From an uncultured Muribaculaceae bacterium (GTDB lineage Bacteria; Bacteroidota; Bacteroidia; Bacteroidales; Muribaculaceae), in NCBI GenBank assembly GCA_910585285.1, contig CAJUDL010000006.1, positions 1 through 64,000 on the forward strand: a stretch of 64,000 bases of DNA, read 5' to 3'. The first letter of the stretch is position 1; the number at the start of each line of letters is the position of its first letter. Shown here piece after piece: positions 19,612 to 27,947 of this stretch. The notes under the pieces are model-generated. The model saw only the letters and a list, made by a program, of their open reading frames with translations, searched no databases and was not told the origin of the DNA. The translations under genes were made by a program, and so were the position numbers.

Positions 19612-19619
19612 CAAAGTTA
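19612..19619 (-). promoter_or_regulatory. possible -7 element upstream of SulP gene
   Basis: TAACTTTG on the minus strand, 66 bp before the ATG, matches TAnnTTTG. No clear TTTG is present 19-21 nt further upstream, so support is partial. Confidence 0.3.
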
Positions 19620-19649
19620 CAAATTTTTCCTGAATTTTCCTGAAATATA

Positions 19650-19812
19650 GGGGGAAATGGGGGGATATAGGGCGGAATAGGGCTGTATGGGGCTGTATGA
19701 GAATAGGGCGAGACAAACCCATCCCGCCCTATCTCGCCCCATTCCGCCCTATCCAGCCCTATCTCGCCCTATTCCGCCCTATCCCGCCCTATCTCGCCCC
19801 ATCCAGCCCCAT
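19650..19812. repeat. GC-rich 10-bp-period repeat R4, long inverted array
   Basis: The longest array. From 19726 to 19812 nine consecutive 10-bp units alternate between CGCCCTATCT, CGCCCCATTC and AGCCCTATCT types. The left part (19650-19705) carries the complementary GGGCGGAATA/GGGCTGTATG orientation, so the whole could fold into a large hairpin. It lies between the SulP and OmpA-like genes. Confidence 0.8.
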
Positions 19813-19820
19813 AAAAGGGG

Positions 19821-20579
19821 TTAACGCCCTTGCTGCGCGTTGCTGATCATCTCCTTGTCTGCGGTGATAAACATCTCCACGCGACGATTCTGTGCTCTCC
19901 CTTCTACCGTAGAATTCGAGGCGACGGGATCGCTCTCTCCCATCCCCACGGCTTTCAGACGCGAGGCGGGAACACCCTGCGATTCGAGGTAATTCACAAC
20001 GCTCTGGGCGCGTTGCTCGGAAAGCGTCTGGTTGAACTGTTCGCTACCCGTATTGTCGGTATAGCCGACAACGGTAATATCCGTGTCAGGGAATTGTTTC
20101 AGGTTATAAGCCACGCGACTGAGAGTGGCGTCGGCAGCCTGCGATAGATTGCTCTTACCCGTCTGGAAAAGCACTGCATCTCCAAGCACAAGCTTGATGG
20201 CATCAAGGTCATTGCGATCTTTAACCATCTGCACCTTGATGGCATCAATATCCTTGGAATTCTGGTCGTTTTGTGCCTGCATCTGTGCAAGTTGCTCTTC
20301 GAGAGCCTTCTTCTGCTGATCCATATGATTGCCGACCAGCGCACCGGTGCCCGCACCGAGTGCGCCACCAACGAGCGCACCGATCCACGTGCCCTTGCCT
20401 CCGCCGATCAAAGCGCCGACACCGGTACCGACAGCGGCACCAATAGTGCCGCCGGCTGTAGCACCCTGACCGGTCTGACTCATACCATCCCATGTATTCT
20501 TTATCGACGAGCAGCCCGACAGCATCATCGCAGCCGCGAGAGCAACAACCGTGCCCTTCATAAATCCTCTCTTTTTCAT
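19821..20579 (-). CDS. OmpA-family lipoprotein with glycine zipper
   Basis: A 252-residue envelope lipoprotein (MMLSGCSSI lipobox). The Gly-rich zipper (about residues 40-88, GGTIGAAVGTGVGALIGGG) likely inserts in the outer membrane. A short coiled coil (KKALEEQLAQMQAQNDQN) and a C-terminal OmpA/MotB peptidoglycan-binding domain follow (VVGYTDNTGSEQFNQTLSEQRAQSV, RRVEMFI). It probably tethers the outer membrane to peptidoglycan. Confidence 0.9.
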   Translation of the reverse strand: MKKRGFMKGTVVALAAAMMLSGCSSIKNTWDGMSQTGQGATAGGTIGAAVGTGVGALIGGGKGTWIGALVGGALGAGTGALVGNHMDQQKKALEEQLAQMQAQNDQNSKDIDAIKVQMVKDRNDLDAIKLVLGDAVLFQTGKSNLSQAADATLSRVAYNLKQFPDTDITVVGYTDNTGSEQFNQTLSEQRAQSVVNYLESQGVPASRLKAVGMGESDPVASNSTVEGRAQNRRVEMFITADKEMISNAQQGR

Positions 20580-20624
20580 AATTCCTTTATTTAGTGTTTT
20601 TTTATTTCAGTGTTTTTCATATTC

Positions 20625-20715
20625 CTCCCCATCTCGCCCCATCCGTCCTCATCCAGCCCCATTACGCCCTATCTCGCCCCATCTTGCCCCATTCCGCCCC
20701 ATTCCGCCCCATCTT
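20625..20715. repeat. GC-rich 10-bp-period repeat R5
   Basis: Units such as CGCCCTATCT, CGCCCCATCT and CGCCCCATTC in tandem just upstream of the OmpA-like gene. Confidence 0.75.
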
Positions 20716-20874
20716 TAAAACACCCAACCTTACGCAAAGTTTCAGGCACAATCCCCGCAAAAATGAGAGAATCTCAGAACTTCCCCTACATGCTCCAACA
20801 TTAACGACAAAAGCGCAAGATTGACCTCGCGCTTTTGATATCTTTTATCCCCATCGGAAATCCCCACAAAAAGA

Positions 20875-21435
20875 TTACTCCTCAATGGTGTATTCTCCAA
20901 AATAAGTTTGGTTAAGCTTTTCTTCGATGTGTTTTATAGTAATGATTCCGCTGGATAATTGTTTCATATTTATCATTAGATAGATAGTATTTGTAGTATC
21001 CGAAGCCTGATAAAAAGTTTGAGGACCAAACAAGTTGACCATCATGCGTTGATAGAATCTAAATCTTCTACTTCCATTCTTTCCATCAAAATGCTTCCCT
21101 TGGATATCTTTCTCAAGATCCGGTGCTGCCACAAAACCGAAAGATACCAATTGATTTTTACGATAATATTCAAGCATTACCTCTATGCAGGAACGAACGA
21201 TAACGCGTGGTTCATAATCATTCGTTAACAATGAGTAACGAAATTTACTCTTTTCAACACCTTTCCAATAAAATTTCAACCCAAAAAATTCATTCTCAAA
21301 TCCTTCTACCTCTACTATATAGCGTTTATTACTTTTCAAGGATTTAAATGTCCAATAATCAGTAATGCGAAGAGAGACAGGATCCTTACTTCGCATTATA
21401 AATTTAGGTTTATAAAACTCCAGATAGACATTCAT
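20875..21435 (-). CDS. hypothetical protein, second gene of an overlapping pair
   Basis: A 186-residue soluble protein I do not recognise. It is rich in aromatic and basic residues (KPKFIMRSKDPVSLRITDYWTFKSLKSNKRYIVEVEGF; GSRRFRFYQRMMVNLFG) with alternating beta-type stretches and no membrane segment or signal. Its ATG overlaps the stop of the upstream 53-codon gene as ATGA, which argues for coupled translation. The pair is AT-rich compared with its neighbours and bordered by mobile repeats on the upstream side, suggesting acquired DNA. Confidence 0.65.
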   Translation of the reverse strand: MNVYLEFYKPKFIMRSKDPVSLRITDYWTFKSLKSNKRYIVEVEGFENEFFGLKFYWKGVEKSKFRYSLLTNDYEPRVIVRSCIEVMLEYYRKNQLVSFGFVAAPDLEKDIQGKHFDGKNGSRRFRFYQRMMVNLFGPQTFYQASDTTNTIYLMINMKQLSSGIITIKHIEEKLNQTYFGEYTIEE

Positions 21436-21593
21436 GGTAGCAAATACTGATAGGAGGGAATACGCAACCGCTGCCTGTCCGTAATAGTAATTGCCTTAAG
21501 TTTAATAGAAGATGTTTCTGATATTTCAGTAGATTTACGACCTCCATTTATTTCCATGGATGACTTCTTCAATATTTTTTTAGATACATTCAT
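21432..21593 (-). CDS. small basic protein overlapping the next gene
   Basis: A 53-codon frame beginning MNVSKKILKKSSMEINGG and ending RQRLRIPSYQYLLP. It is highly basic and has no recognised family. The stop TGA overlaps the ATG of the downstream 186-residue gene by two bases. Size, charge and coupling resemble toxin-antitoxin or small regulator/effector pairs, but nothing in the sequence proves such a role. Confidence 0.5.
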   Translation of the reverse strand: MNVSKKILKKSSMEINGGRKSTEISETSSIKLKAITITDRQRLRIPSYQYLLP

Positions 21594-21644
21594 TTTCGGA
21601 TAATTTTAGAGTTCGCCGTAAGAGTGTTAAATTTAAACAGTTTC

Positions 21645-21835
21645 TAAAAAACTGTTTAAATTTATTTTAGAGGAAGTTTGAGAGTTATTTTTGAGGTGAT
21701 TTCGCAAGTTAAGAAAGGAGAAACCTTTCGGTTTCGACTGACGAAACTTGGCGGAAGCAGCCCAAAAGAACCTCAAAATTCCCGAAAGATTCTTTATAAA
21801 AAATTTTACGTAATAAATTTAAATAGTTTCTTAAA
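21645..21835 (+). mobile_element. MITE-like hairpin element B1
   Basis: About 190 bp with terminal inverted repeats of AAACTGTTTAAATTTATT type (right copy has one change), bordered on the right by TTA. It folds into a long hairpin whose apical stem is GAAACC-TTTC-GGTTTC (21720-21735). It is the same family as B2 (34704-34892, opposite orientation). No transposase is inside, so it would be non-autonomous. Confidence 0.65.
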
Positions 21836-21975
21836 TATGCAAATTTATTACTTTTACATTTAACCTGCAAGTTTTCAATAAGCTTATTTTATTATAAAAC
21901 GCTGTATTACCCTGATATGTTGTTGGAGATCTTTGCAATTTCTATTATAATTGATAATTTTGTAAAAATATAAGT

Positions 21976-22345
21976 AATTCAACTTTCGCAAGCGTAAAGT
22001 TGAAATTTATAAGTTTATCGCGCAGAGCGCAGTTTATAAGTTTATTTGTTTGATGCGAATAAATGAAACTCAATCATCGTCGCATCTAATAAACTTTTAA
22101 ACTTATAAACTCTTAGAGAGTGTTTGGATTTAACTTTCGTTCACATGAAGAGGGATTTTCGAGGGAATTTCACGAGTTGAAGAAGGAGCATAGCGGGCTA
22201 TGCGACTGATGAGACTTGGTGAAATTCACCGGAAAGACCATTCATGTGAATGAAAAGAATTAATTCAAAAAAGTACTTACTTATAATTCGTGTTAAATTC
22301 AAACACTCTCTTAAACTTTAAGTTGAAGCTTACGAAACTTAAATA
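21976..22345 (+). repeat. dispersed repeat family A, copy A3, split by element C1
   Basis: A family A copy in plus orientation starting with the TTCAACTTTCGC...AAAGTTGAA palindrome and ending TTGAAGCTTACGAAACTTAAAT. It is interrupted at ...AACTCTTA by the 199-bp insertion C1 and resumes TTAAACTTTAAG. The gap 21594-22349 otherwise contains no gene that I can support. Confidence 0.75.
22112..22313 (+). mobile_element. MITE-like hairpin element C1 inserted in repeat A3
   Basis: 19-bp terminal inverted repeats (GAGAGTGTTTGGATTTAAC and its complement with one mismatch) are flanked by a direct TTA on both sides; intact family A copies have a single TTA there, so TTA is the target duplication. The interior folds into a long hairpin with apical stem GCATAGC-GG-GCTATGC (22188-22203). 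Confidence 0.75.
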
Positions 22346-22349
22346 AGTA

Positions 22350-22652
22350 ATGAACAATATTATGGAGACAAATGATCCGGCAAAATCGAGAAGAGCGATA
22401 ATTTGGTATGTTGTTGCGCAGATTTGCGTGACATTAGTTTGCGCAACATTGCTCATCCTGAACTTATCCGACTCTTTTGCCAATCCTCTCAAAAGCAGCG
22501 GAGCTGTTCTTGGTTTCTCCGCAGTAATCTGTATCTGGGGAGTCCGCGAACTTTCCTATGTCTCCAGATTCACGCGCCTTCTCTTCATCCTCTCCTCTAT
22601 CGCCGCACTCGCCACCTCCCTTGCCTCCCTCATCATCTACATCAATAGTTAG
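22350..22652 (+). CDS. small three-helix membrane protein
   Basis: A 100-residue protein with three hydrophobic segments (about residues 16-40, 50-63 and 74-98) and a short polar N-terminus (METNDPAKSRR). I do not recognise a family. It starts immediately after a repeat A3 end, so its promoter region consists of repeat DNA. It may begin at the internal ATG (MET...) 4 codons later. Confidence 0.6.
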   Translation: MNNIMETNDPAKSRRAIIWYVVAQICVTLVCATLLILNLSDSFANPLKSSGAVLGFSAVICIWGVRELSYVSRFTRLLFILSSIAALATSLASLIIYINS

Positions 22653-22705
22653 AAATCCATATTCTGTTGTTCAGATTCTTGATAAAATCAAATCCCTTCG
22701 TTTCT

Positions 22706-24997
22706 CTATTCACGTTTGAGGACTCCGGTCTCGGCAGGTGAACCGGTATAGACATCTTCATAATTATTGTGACGCTTACCAAAATTGAAATAATAATTTA
22801 TTTCAATCGCAAGCTTATTTGCAAATGCTTTGGAATATAAATTTCTATTCATATGCACTAAAGCTTCCTTTACCGTCCATTCTTTCGTATGTGAATGTTT
22901 CATAAAGGGTGAACTCCAGCTTATTCCAACACTTACATTCTCCGTAGGACGGAAATATCCATAAATACCCCATACAAACGGACGTGTTACAGTTGATGTG
23001 CCTGAAAATTTCTCACTTTGGAACTGCACATTCCCTCCGAAATTCCATTTATTTAAATTCACTGCCGAACTGATGGAATAAAATGTATCATCGCCATGAT
23101 ATGTGTAAATATTATTTTCTCCCCAAATCCTACCCCATCTTACAGTTCCTCTTACCGACCAGATTCTCTTACCCAAAGGAAAAACCGTAATATAGAATGA
23201 GGTATTGAAAGATTGATATTTCTTTTGATTCACCAGTGTCTCGAGTATGTATCTGTCTGAATATTCAAAGAAAGTGCCTATATATTTTGGCGAGGAGAAG
23301 AATGATGCACCGACAGCCGCTTCCACATATCGGTTGTTATATGAGCCATTGAACATGACTTTATGGGCACTGAAATTCTCCAAATCCGGATTTCCCTGAT
23401 ACACGTAATAATTATCACGCCATTGCGGAGTGGCAGTCCGTTGGGCAAGCGATGGACCATCCATCCCGAAATTATAACCGACATCAAATCTAAACGGACG
23501 AGAGGGATAATAGTATATTTTTGCGTTAACCACAGGTGATGTCTTTCTATCTTTGGCATCCAATGTCTTTATAAATGTCTCATTATGCACCATGCCTGCA
23601 AGTGCGTAAAAATAGAATTTCTGATACCTTGCGAAATATGTTGCATAAACGTTCAGCCAATTTGTCCTTAAGTAAGAATCCGAAGGCGACTCAAGCTCTT
23701 TGTAGGTGCGATGTGAGTCCTGTACGCTTAAAGACACGCGTCCCCATGTTCTCTCGCCTGAGACATAATCAACCCTGCCAAATATGGAATTTGTGCGTTG
23801 GCGTATGGATGTCTCAGCCCCAAACACAGGTGTTCCGCCGTCGAATGTAGTTTCTTCATATGAATTAAAATTTTTACCTTCGTTTCCTGACCATGAGAAT
23901 GCAGTATAAACATAACCGTTTTTTCCCTCCATACCCAGATATTTCCGGAAGCTTGCCGCAGCCGTAAGCCTTTGATTCGGATTATGATACAATGAAAGAG
24001 CGGAATAACGGCTGCCATCAGGCATTACAACATTCTGTGAAAGACTCCCGTTGACACGATTGATTTCACCACTCAATGAGACATTAACAAGATAGTCATT
24101 GGCAAGACCATTCTGAAATGCGATAACCGCAGAATTTTCATTGACATGAGACTTCCCACCTTCTCCTGTTTTTGTCTTAATATAATTAATTCCGCCAAAA
24201 TTGTATGACAATGTTTCATCATTATTCTCGCCCCACATACGCCTATAATCGTTATTTACATTCACAGAAAAGCGCGAACGCTTGTAATTATAATAAAATG
24301 ACGCATTGTTGTCTCCCCACACTTGGGTAACAGCATTACTTGTCTGAAGCGAGCCATTTCCACCTGTAATATTCTCTCTAAGGATAATATCAATAGCGGC
24401 ATTAATATTCTTACCTACGAATTCTTGTGGCGGCATGGTATATAAATTCACCTTTGCAATATCATCTTTGGAGAGGGATGCAACTTCTTCTTCAGTGGCA
24501 GGAATACCATTTATCATGAGACCTACACCCCCTTGCCCCTTATACTTCAATTCACCCTTAGGTTGCGCCGATACAAATGGAATTTCATTTAATACGTCCA
24601 GCGGATTCAGATATTTCTTCATCGCTTTCCTGGAAATTATATAACTATCATGTGTAAGAAAGCGCTGTGCAGCCTCTGCTGTCACAACAAATTCTCCAAG
24701 TTGTCGCACAGGTTTAAGAAAAAAATATCCATCCTTGTCACCTCTAACATCAGCTCTTAAAATTTCATAATCAGGATGTGCGAAAACAATAAATCCAACC
24801 TCTTCGCCATATTCGAAATCGCCTGAATTTCCGGATGATGCAGATCCGATTGAGTCATTCTGGGCATTATAAAATATGATATCAACTCCGACCACGGGAT
24901 TTTCATCCGGATCAACCGTCTTTCCTTCATACGCATAAAGCACCAGTGCTCCCATAAGCTGTATCAGAATGATCAAAAGAATCTTTTTCATAAGCAT
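22706..24997 (-). CDS. TonB-dependent receptor-like outer membrane beta-barrel protein
   Basis: A 763-residue outer membrane protein: signal peptide, short carboxypeptidase-regulatory-like domain (EGKTVDPDENPVVGVDIIF), a plug-like region (MINGIPATEEEVASL, VNLYTMPPQEFVGKNINAAIDIIL) and a beta-barrel ending in the periplasmic tail DVYTGSPAETGVLKRE. It resembles the OMP_b-brl-3 group of receptors lacking a SusD partner. The ligand is unknown and the gene stands alone. Confidence 0.85.
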   Translation of the reverse strand: MLMKKILLIILIQLMGALVLYAYEGKTVDPDENPVVGVDIIFYNAQNDSIGSASSGNSGDFEYGEEVGFIVFAHPDYEILRADVRGDKDGYFFLKPVRQLGEFVVTAEAAQRFLTHDSYIISRKAMKKYLNPLDVLNEIPFVSAQPKGELKYKGQGGVGLMINGIPATEEEVASLSKDDIAKVNLYTMPPQEFVGKNINAAIDIILRENITGGNGSLQTSNAVTQVWGDNNASFYYNYKRSRFSVNVNNDYRRMWGENNDETLSYNFGGINYIKTKTGEGGKSHVNENSAVIAFQNGLANDYLVNVSLSGEINRVNGSLSQNVVMPDGSRYSALSLYHNPNQRLTAAASFRKYLGMEGKNGYVYTAFSWSGNEGKNFNSYEETTFDGGTPVFGAETSIRQRTNSIFGRVDYVSGERTWGRVSLSVQDSHRTYKELESPSDSYLRTNWLNVYATYFARYQKFYFYALAGMVHNETFIKTLDAKDRKTSPVVNAKIYYYPSRPFRFDVGYNFGMDGPSLAQRTATPQWRDNYYVYQGNPDLENFSAHKVMFNGSYNNRYVEAAVGASFFSSPKYIGTFFEYSDRYILETLVNQKKYQSFNTSFYITVFPLGKRIWSVRGTVRWGRIWGENNIYTYHGDDTFYSISSAVNLNKWNFGGNVQFQSEKFSGTSTVTRPFVWGIYGYFRPTENVSVGISWSSPFMKHSHTKEWTVKEALVHMNRNLYSKAFANKLAIEINYYFNFGKRHNNYEDVYTGSPAETGVLKRE

Positions 24998-25094
24998 AAA
25001 GTTTAGTTCAATCTCAATTATACTTACAAAGCTACTCTTTTTTTACAAATGCAAAACTTTTTGTCAAGAATATTTCAAAAGCAGCTTATCATTT

Positions 25095-27179
25095 CTATTC
25101 CTCCTGGGTTGGATGGAAGTGGGTGTAGACGGCGGTGGCTTTGGATCTGCCGATGATGGCGGAGATGTCGTCGAGAGAGGCTTCTTTGAGACGTTTGATG
25201 CTCTTAAATTCTTTCATCAACGTGGCTGAGGTGGTTGCCCCTATACCCTTTATCGAATCCAATTCGCTGACAGTCTGTGTTTTGCTTCGACGATTGCGGT
25301 GATGCGTGATGCCGAAGCGGTGCGCTTCATCGCGCAATGCTTGTATCACTCTGAGACTCTGCGACTTCTTGTCGATATAGAGCGGTAGCGAATCGCCGGG
25401 GAAATAAATCTCTTCAAGTCGCTTGGCAATACCGACCAATGCGACTTCTCCACGGATTCCCATCTCGTCGAACGCCTCCACAGCAGCGCTCAACTGACCT
25501 TTTCCTCCATCCACTACCACCAACTGAGGCAACGACTCTCCTTCTGCCATCATACGCGTGTAGCGACGATGCAACACTTCTTTCATAGAAGCAAAGTCGT
25601 TGGCTCCAATCACTGTCTTTATGTTGAAATGGCGATAGTCGCGACGCGCCGGTTTACCGTTGCGGAAAACCACACAACTTGCCACAGGGTTCGTGCCTTG
25701 GATATTCGAGTTATCAAAACATTCGATATGCCTTGGCTCCACTTCGAGTCGAAAATCGCTCTTCATCTGAGCCATCAGTTTCTCCACGCCACGTTCGGGA
25801 TTAAGCTTCTCAGCCTGTTTTTCCACATCGTGCATATATTGCGTGGCATTCTTGATTCCGACATCGAGAACTTTCTTTTTCTCCCCTCTTGTGGGCACCA
25901 CAAATTTCACGCCCTCAAATTCCACATCCGGGATAAACGGCACTATCACTTCCCTGAAATCGCGATCAAACCGCTCCATAATTTCCGCTATCGCCATCGA
26001 CAAAATCTCCTCTCTGGAGATATCCGTTTTCTGACGGCGGTATTCGAGATTGAGACTTTGCGTAACAGCCCCACGGTTAAGATGCATGAAATTGACGAAC
26101 GCACGGTCTTCATTCTCTACATAAGCGAACATATCCGCCTCTCCCTGCGAAGCCTCGCCAATTACACTCTTTGCGTTGTATTTCTTGACAGCCTCATATT
26201 TCTCTTTTACAATTTGAGCTTCCTCAAATTTCCATTCCTCGCTGAGCTTCGACATCTCATCCTTGAGCACACGCTCAAGCTCCACAGTCTCGCCATTCAG
26301 TATCTGGCGCACCCTTGCTATATATTTTCCATACCCTTCCGGACTCACAAGTCCGCGACACGGACCAAGGCATTTGTGGATGTGATAATCGAGACAGAGG
26401 GAATATTTATTTCGCGCTATACCCTTCTCCTCAAGAGCATGTCGGCAACTGCGCAAAGGATACACCTCTCGTATCAGCTGAAGCACCACCTTTGCCGCAG
26501 CCTGGTTGGCATAAGGTCCATAATAACGACCGTGGATCCCTTTCTCCCGCGTCATGAAAACTCGCGGATAGAGTTCTTTTGTAACCACAATCCAGGGATA
26601 GGATTTGTCATCCTTGAGCAAGACATTATAACGCGGCTGATACTCTTTGATCATCGCGTTTTCAAGATGCAGCGCATCCTCTTCGGTAGGCACCACGATG
26701 AAACGCATATCTACGATGTTGCGCACAAGCAGATTCGTGCGCGTCACATCATGCCGTCGGTTGAAATATGACGACACCCGTCGCTTCAGACGTTTAGCCT
26801 TACCTACATATATAACCTTGCCGGTACGGTCGAGATACATATACACACCCGGCAAATCAGGAAGATTCAGTATCTTCTCGCGCAACTGATTTCCGGGACG
26901 ATTATTGTATATATCCTCTTTTGTGCGGTCAGGCTTGATCTCAATGTCGAATCCTCCGAATTCATCGATGTTTCTTCCCGTTCCTGCAAGTAGGTTCTTT
27001 ATTTCCTTATCTCGCATCGCAGCGTCCTTCAGCTCATTTTCTTCGATGGATTCGGGCAAATCATCCGAATCTGTCATATCAGAAAAAAATCTCTCATTTC
27101 GGGATTCCATATTCCCGATTTCATCGAAATTTTCCATATCGTGCTTTTCTTCTTCGTTGCTATTTTTATTCGAATTCAT
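25095..27179 (-). CDS. uvrC: excinuclease ABC subunit C
   Basis: Nucleotide-excision-repair nuclease making both incisions around UvrB-bound lesions. The GIY-YIG domain starts near residue 103 (LPGVYMYLDRTGKVIYVGKAKRLKRR), followed by Cys-rich HKCLGPC, a UVR coiled coil (EEWKFEEAQIVKEKYEAVKKYN), an RNase H-like nuclease domain (ECFDNSNIQGTNPVASCVVF, VVDGGKGQLSAA) and a C-terminal helix-hairpin-helix pair. About 100 acidic residues precede the GIY-YIG domain where most UvrC proteins have 10-20; the true start may be an internal Met. The ATG at 27179 is used here. Confidence 0.93.
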   Translation of the reverse strand: MNSNKNSNEEEKHDMENFDEIGNMESRNERFFSDMTDSDDLPESIEENELKDAAMRDKEIKNLLAGTGRNIDEFGGFDIEIKPDRTKEDIYNNRPGNQLREKILNLPDLPGVYMYLDRTGKVIYVGKAKRLKRRVSSYFNRRHDVTRTNLLVRNIVDMRFIVVPTEEDALHLENAMIKEYQPRYNVLLKDDKSYPWIVVTKELYPRVFMTREKGIHGRYYGPYANQAAAKVVLQLIREVYPLRSCRHALEEKGIARNKYSLCLDYHIHKCLGPCRGLVSPEGYGKYIARVRQILNGETVELERVLKDEMSKLSEEWKFEEAQIVKEKYEAVKKYNAKSVIGEASQGEADMFAYVENEDRAFVNFMHLNRGAVTQSLNLEYRRQKTDISREEILSMAIAEIMERFDRDFREVIVPFIPDVEFEGVKFVVPTRGEKKKVLDVGIKNATQYMHDVEKQAEKLNPERGVEKLMAQMKSDFRLEVEPRHIECFDNSNIQGTNPVASCVVFRNGKPARRDYRHFNIKTVIGANDFASMKEVLHRRYTRMMAEGESLPQLVVVDGGKGQLSAAVEAFDEMGIRGEVALVGIAKRLEEIYFPGDSLPLYIDKKSQSLRVIQALRDEAHRFGITHHRNRRSKTQTVSELDSIKGIGATTSATLMKEFKSIKRLKEASLDDISAIIGRSKATAVYTHFHPTQEE

Positions 27180-27252
27180 CGCTATAATTTTTATGAAAGA
27201 TGGTGAGAGATTTTTGCCATGCGGCATTTTTTGAGCTTTGTTTTATATCAAA

Positions 27253-27287
27253 CAGCCTCATGTCCGAATTCATCGAACATGAGGCTG
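27253..27287 (-). terminator. terminator of apt
   Basis: An 11-bp hairpin (27253-27263 with 27277-27287) between apt and uvrC, followed on the minus strand by TTTGATATAAAA. Confidence 0.6.
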
Positions 27288-27308
27288 ACTTTTAAGATTA
27301 CTCTTCAA

Positions 27309-27836
27309 TCAATATTTCAGAAGAGATGTAACTTCGCAGTCTGAAGGAAGCGCATCGCGACCATTCAATCCGGTGAGCTCAACGATGAAGTTAATGTAGA
27401 TTTTCTTCGGATTCATCGACTTCACGAGGTCATAGCAAGCACGCATTGTGCCGCCCGTTGCGAGAAGATCATCATGGAGCACAACCACGTCATTCTCGTT
27501 GATTGCATCGCTGTGCATCTCGATGGTGTCAACACCATACTCTTTCGCATATGCTTTCTTAATAGTCACGGCAGGCAATTTCCCCGGTTTACGTGCAGGC
27601 ACGAAACCGCAACCTAATTCATACGCCATTATGGATCCTCCGATGAAACCGCGGGATTCAATACCCACAACTTTTGTCACACCCTTGTCGCGATAAAGAT
27701 CGGCAAGAGCTTTCCCTGTTATGTGGAGAGCTTCGCCATTTTTGATCATTGTGGTCAGATCGCGGAAAAGGATTCCTTTTGAAGGGAAGTCAGGCACATC
27801 GCGAATGATAGTTTTTAATTCTTCAATTTCCATCAT
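27309..27836 (-). CDS. apt: adenine phosphoribosyltransferase
   Basis: Purine salvage enzyme making AMP from adenine and PRPP. The 175-residue protein has the family pattern IIRDVPDFPSKGILFRDLTT, GIESRGFIGG and the PRPP loop VVLHDDLLATGGTM. Two adjacent ATGs (27836 and 27833) are possible starts. It lies just downstream of the parS-like palindrome and has its own terminator. Confidence 0.96.
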   Translation of the reverse strand: MMEIEELKTIIRDVPDFPSKGILFRDLTTMIKNGEALHITGKALADLYRDKGVTKVVGIESRGFIGGSIMAYELGCGFVPARKPGKLPAVTIKKAYAKEYGVDTIEMHSDAINENDVVVLHDDLLATGGTMRACYDLVKSMNPKKIYINFIVELTGLNGRDALPSDCEVTSLLKY

Positions 27837-27871
27837 ATTATTAAATTTTGAATTATTGTTTTATTTGTTGG

Positions 27872-27893
27872 ATTTGTTCCACGTGGAACAAAT
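27872..27893. promoter_or_regulatory. parS-like perfect palindrome
   Basis: A 22-bp perfect palindrome with core TGTTCCACGTGGAACA (27875-27890), a fully symmetric variant of the bacterial parS consensus TGTTNCACGTGAAACA bound by ParB/Spo0J. It lies between apt and mnmG; mnmG (gidA) often maps near the replication origin in bacteria. It could alternatively be an E-box-like operator for apt. Confidence 0.6.
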
Positions 27894-27947
27894 CACAGTG
27901 GAAAGACTCATATTAAGCGGGTTATAAAAAATATACATAATCGGGGA

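Noticed and set aside
19726..19812. Possible CRISPR array
   Set aside because: Units are contiguous 10-mers without spacers and no cas genes are nearby.
22188..22215. Possible hammerhead-like core (CTGATGA) in element C1
   Set aside because: The required GAAA after stem II and the cleavage triplet are not positioned correctly.
25569..26771. 400-codon open frame on the plus strand
   Set aside because: Antisense shadow of uvrC, whose motifs are complete in the other strand.
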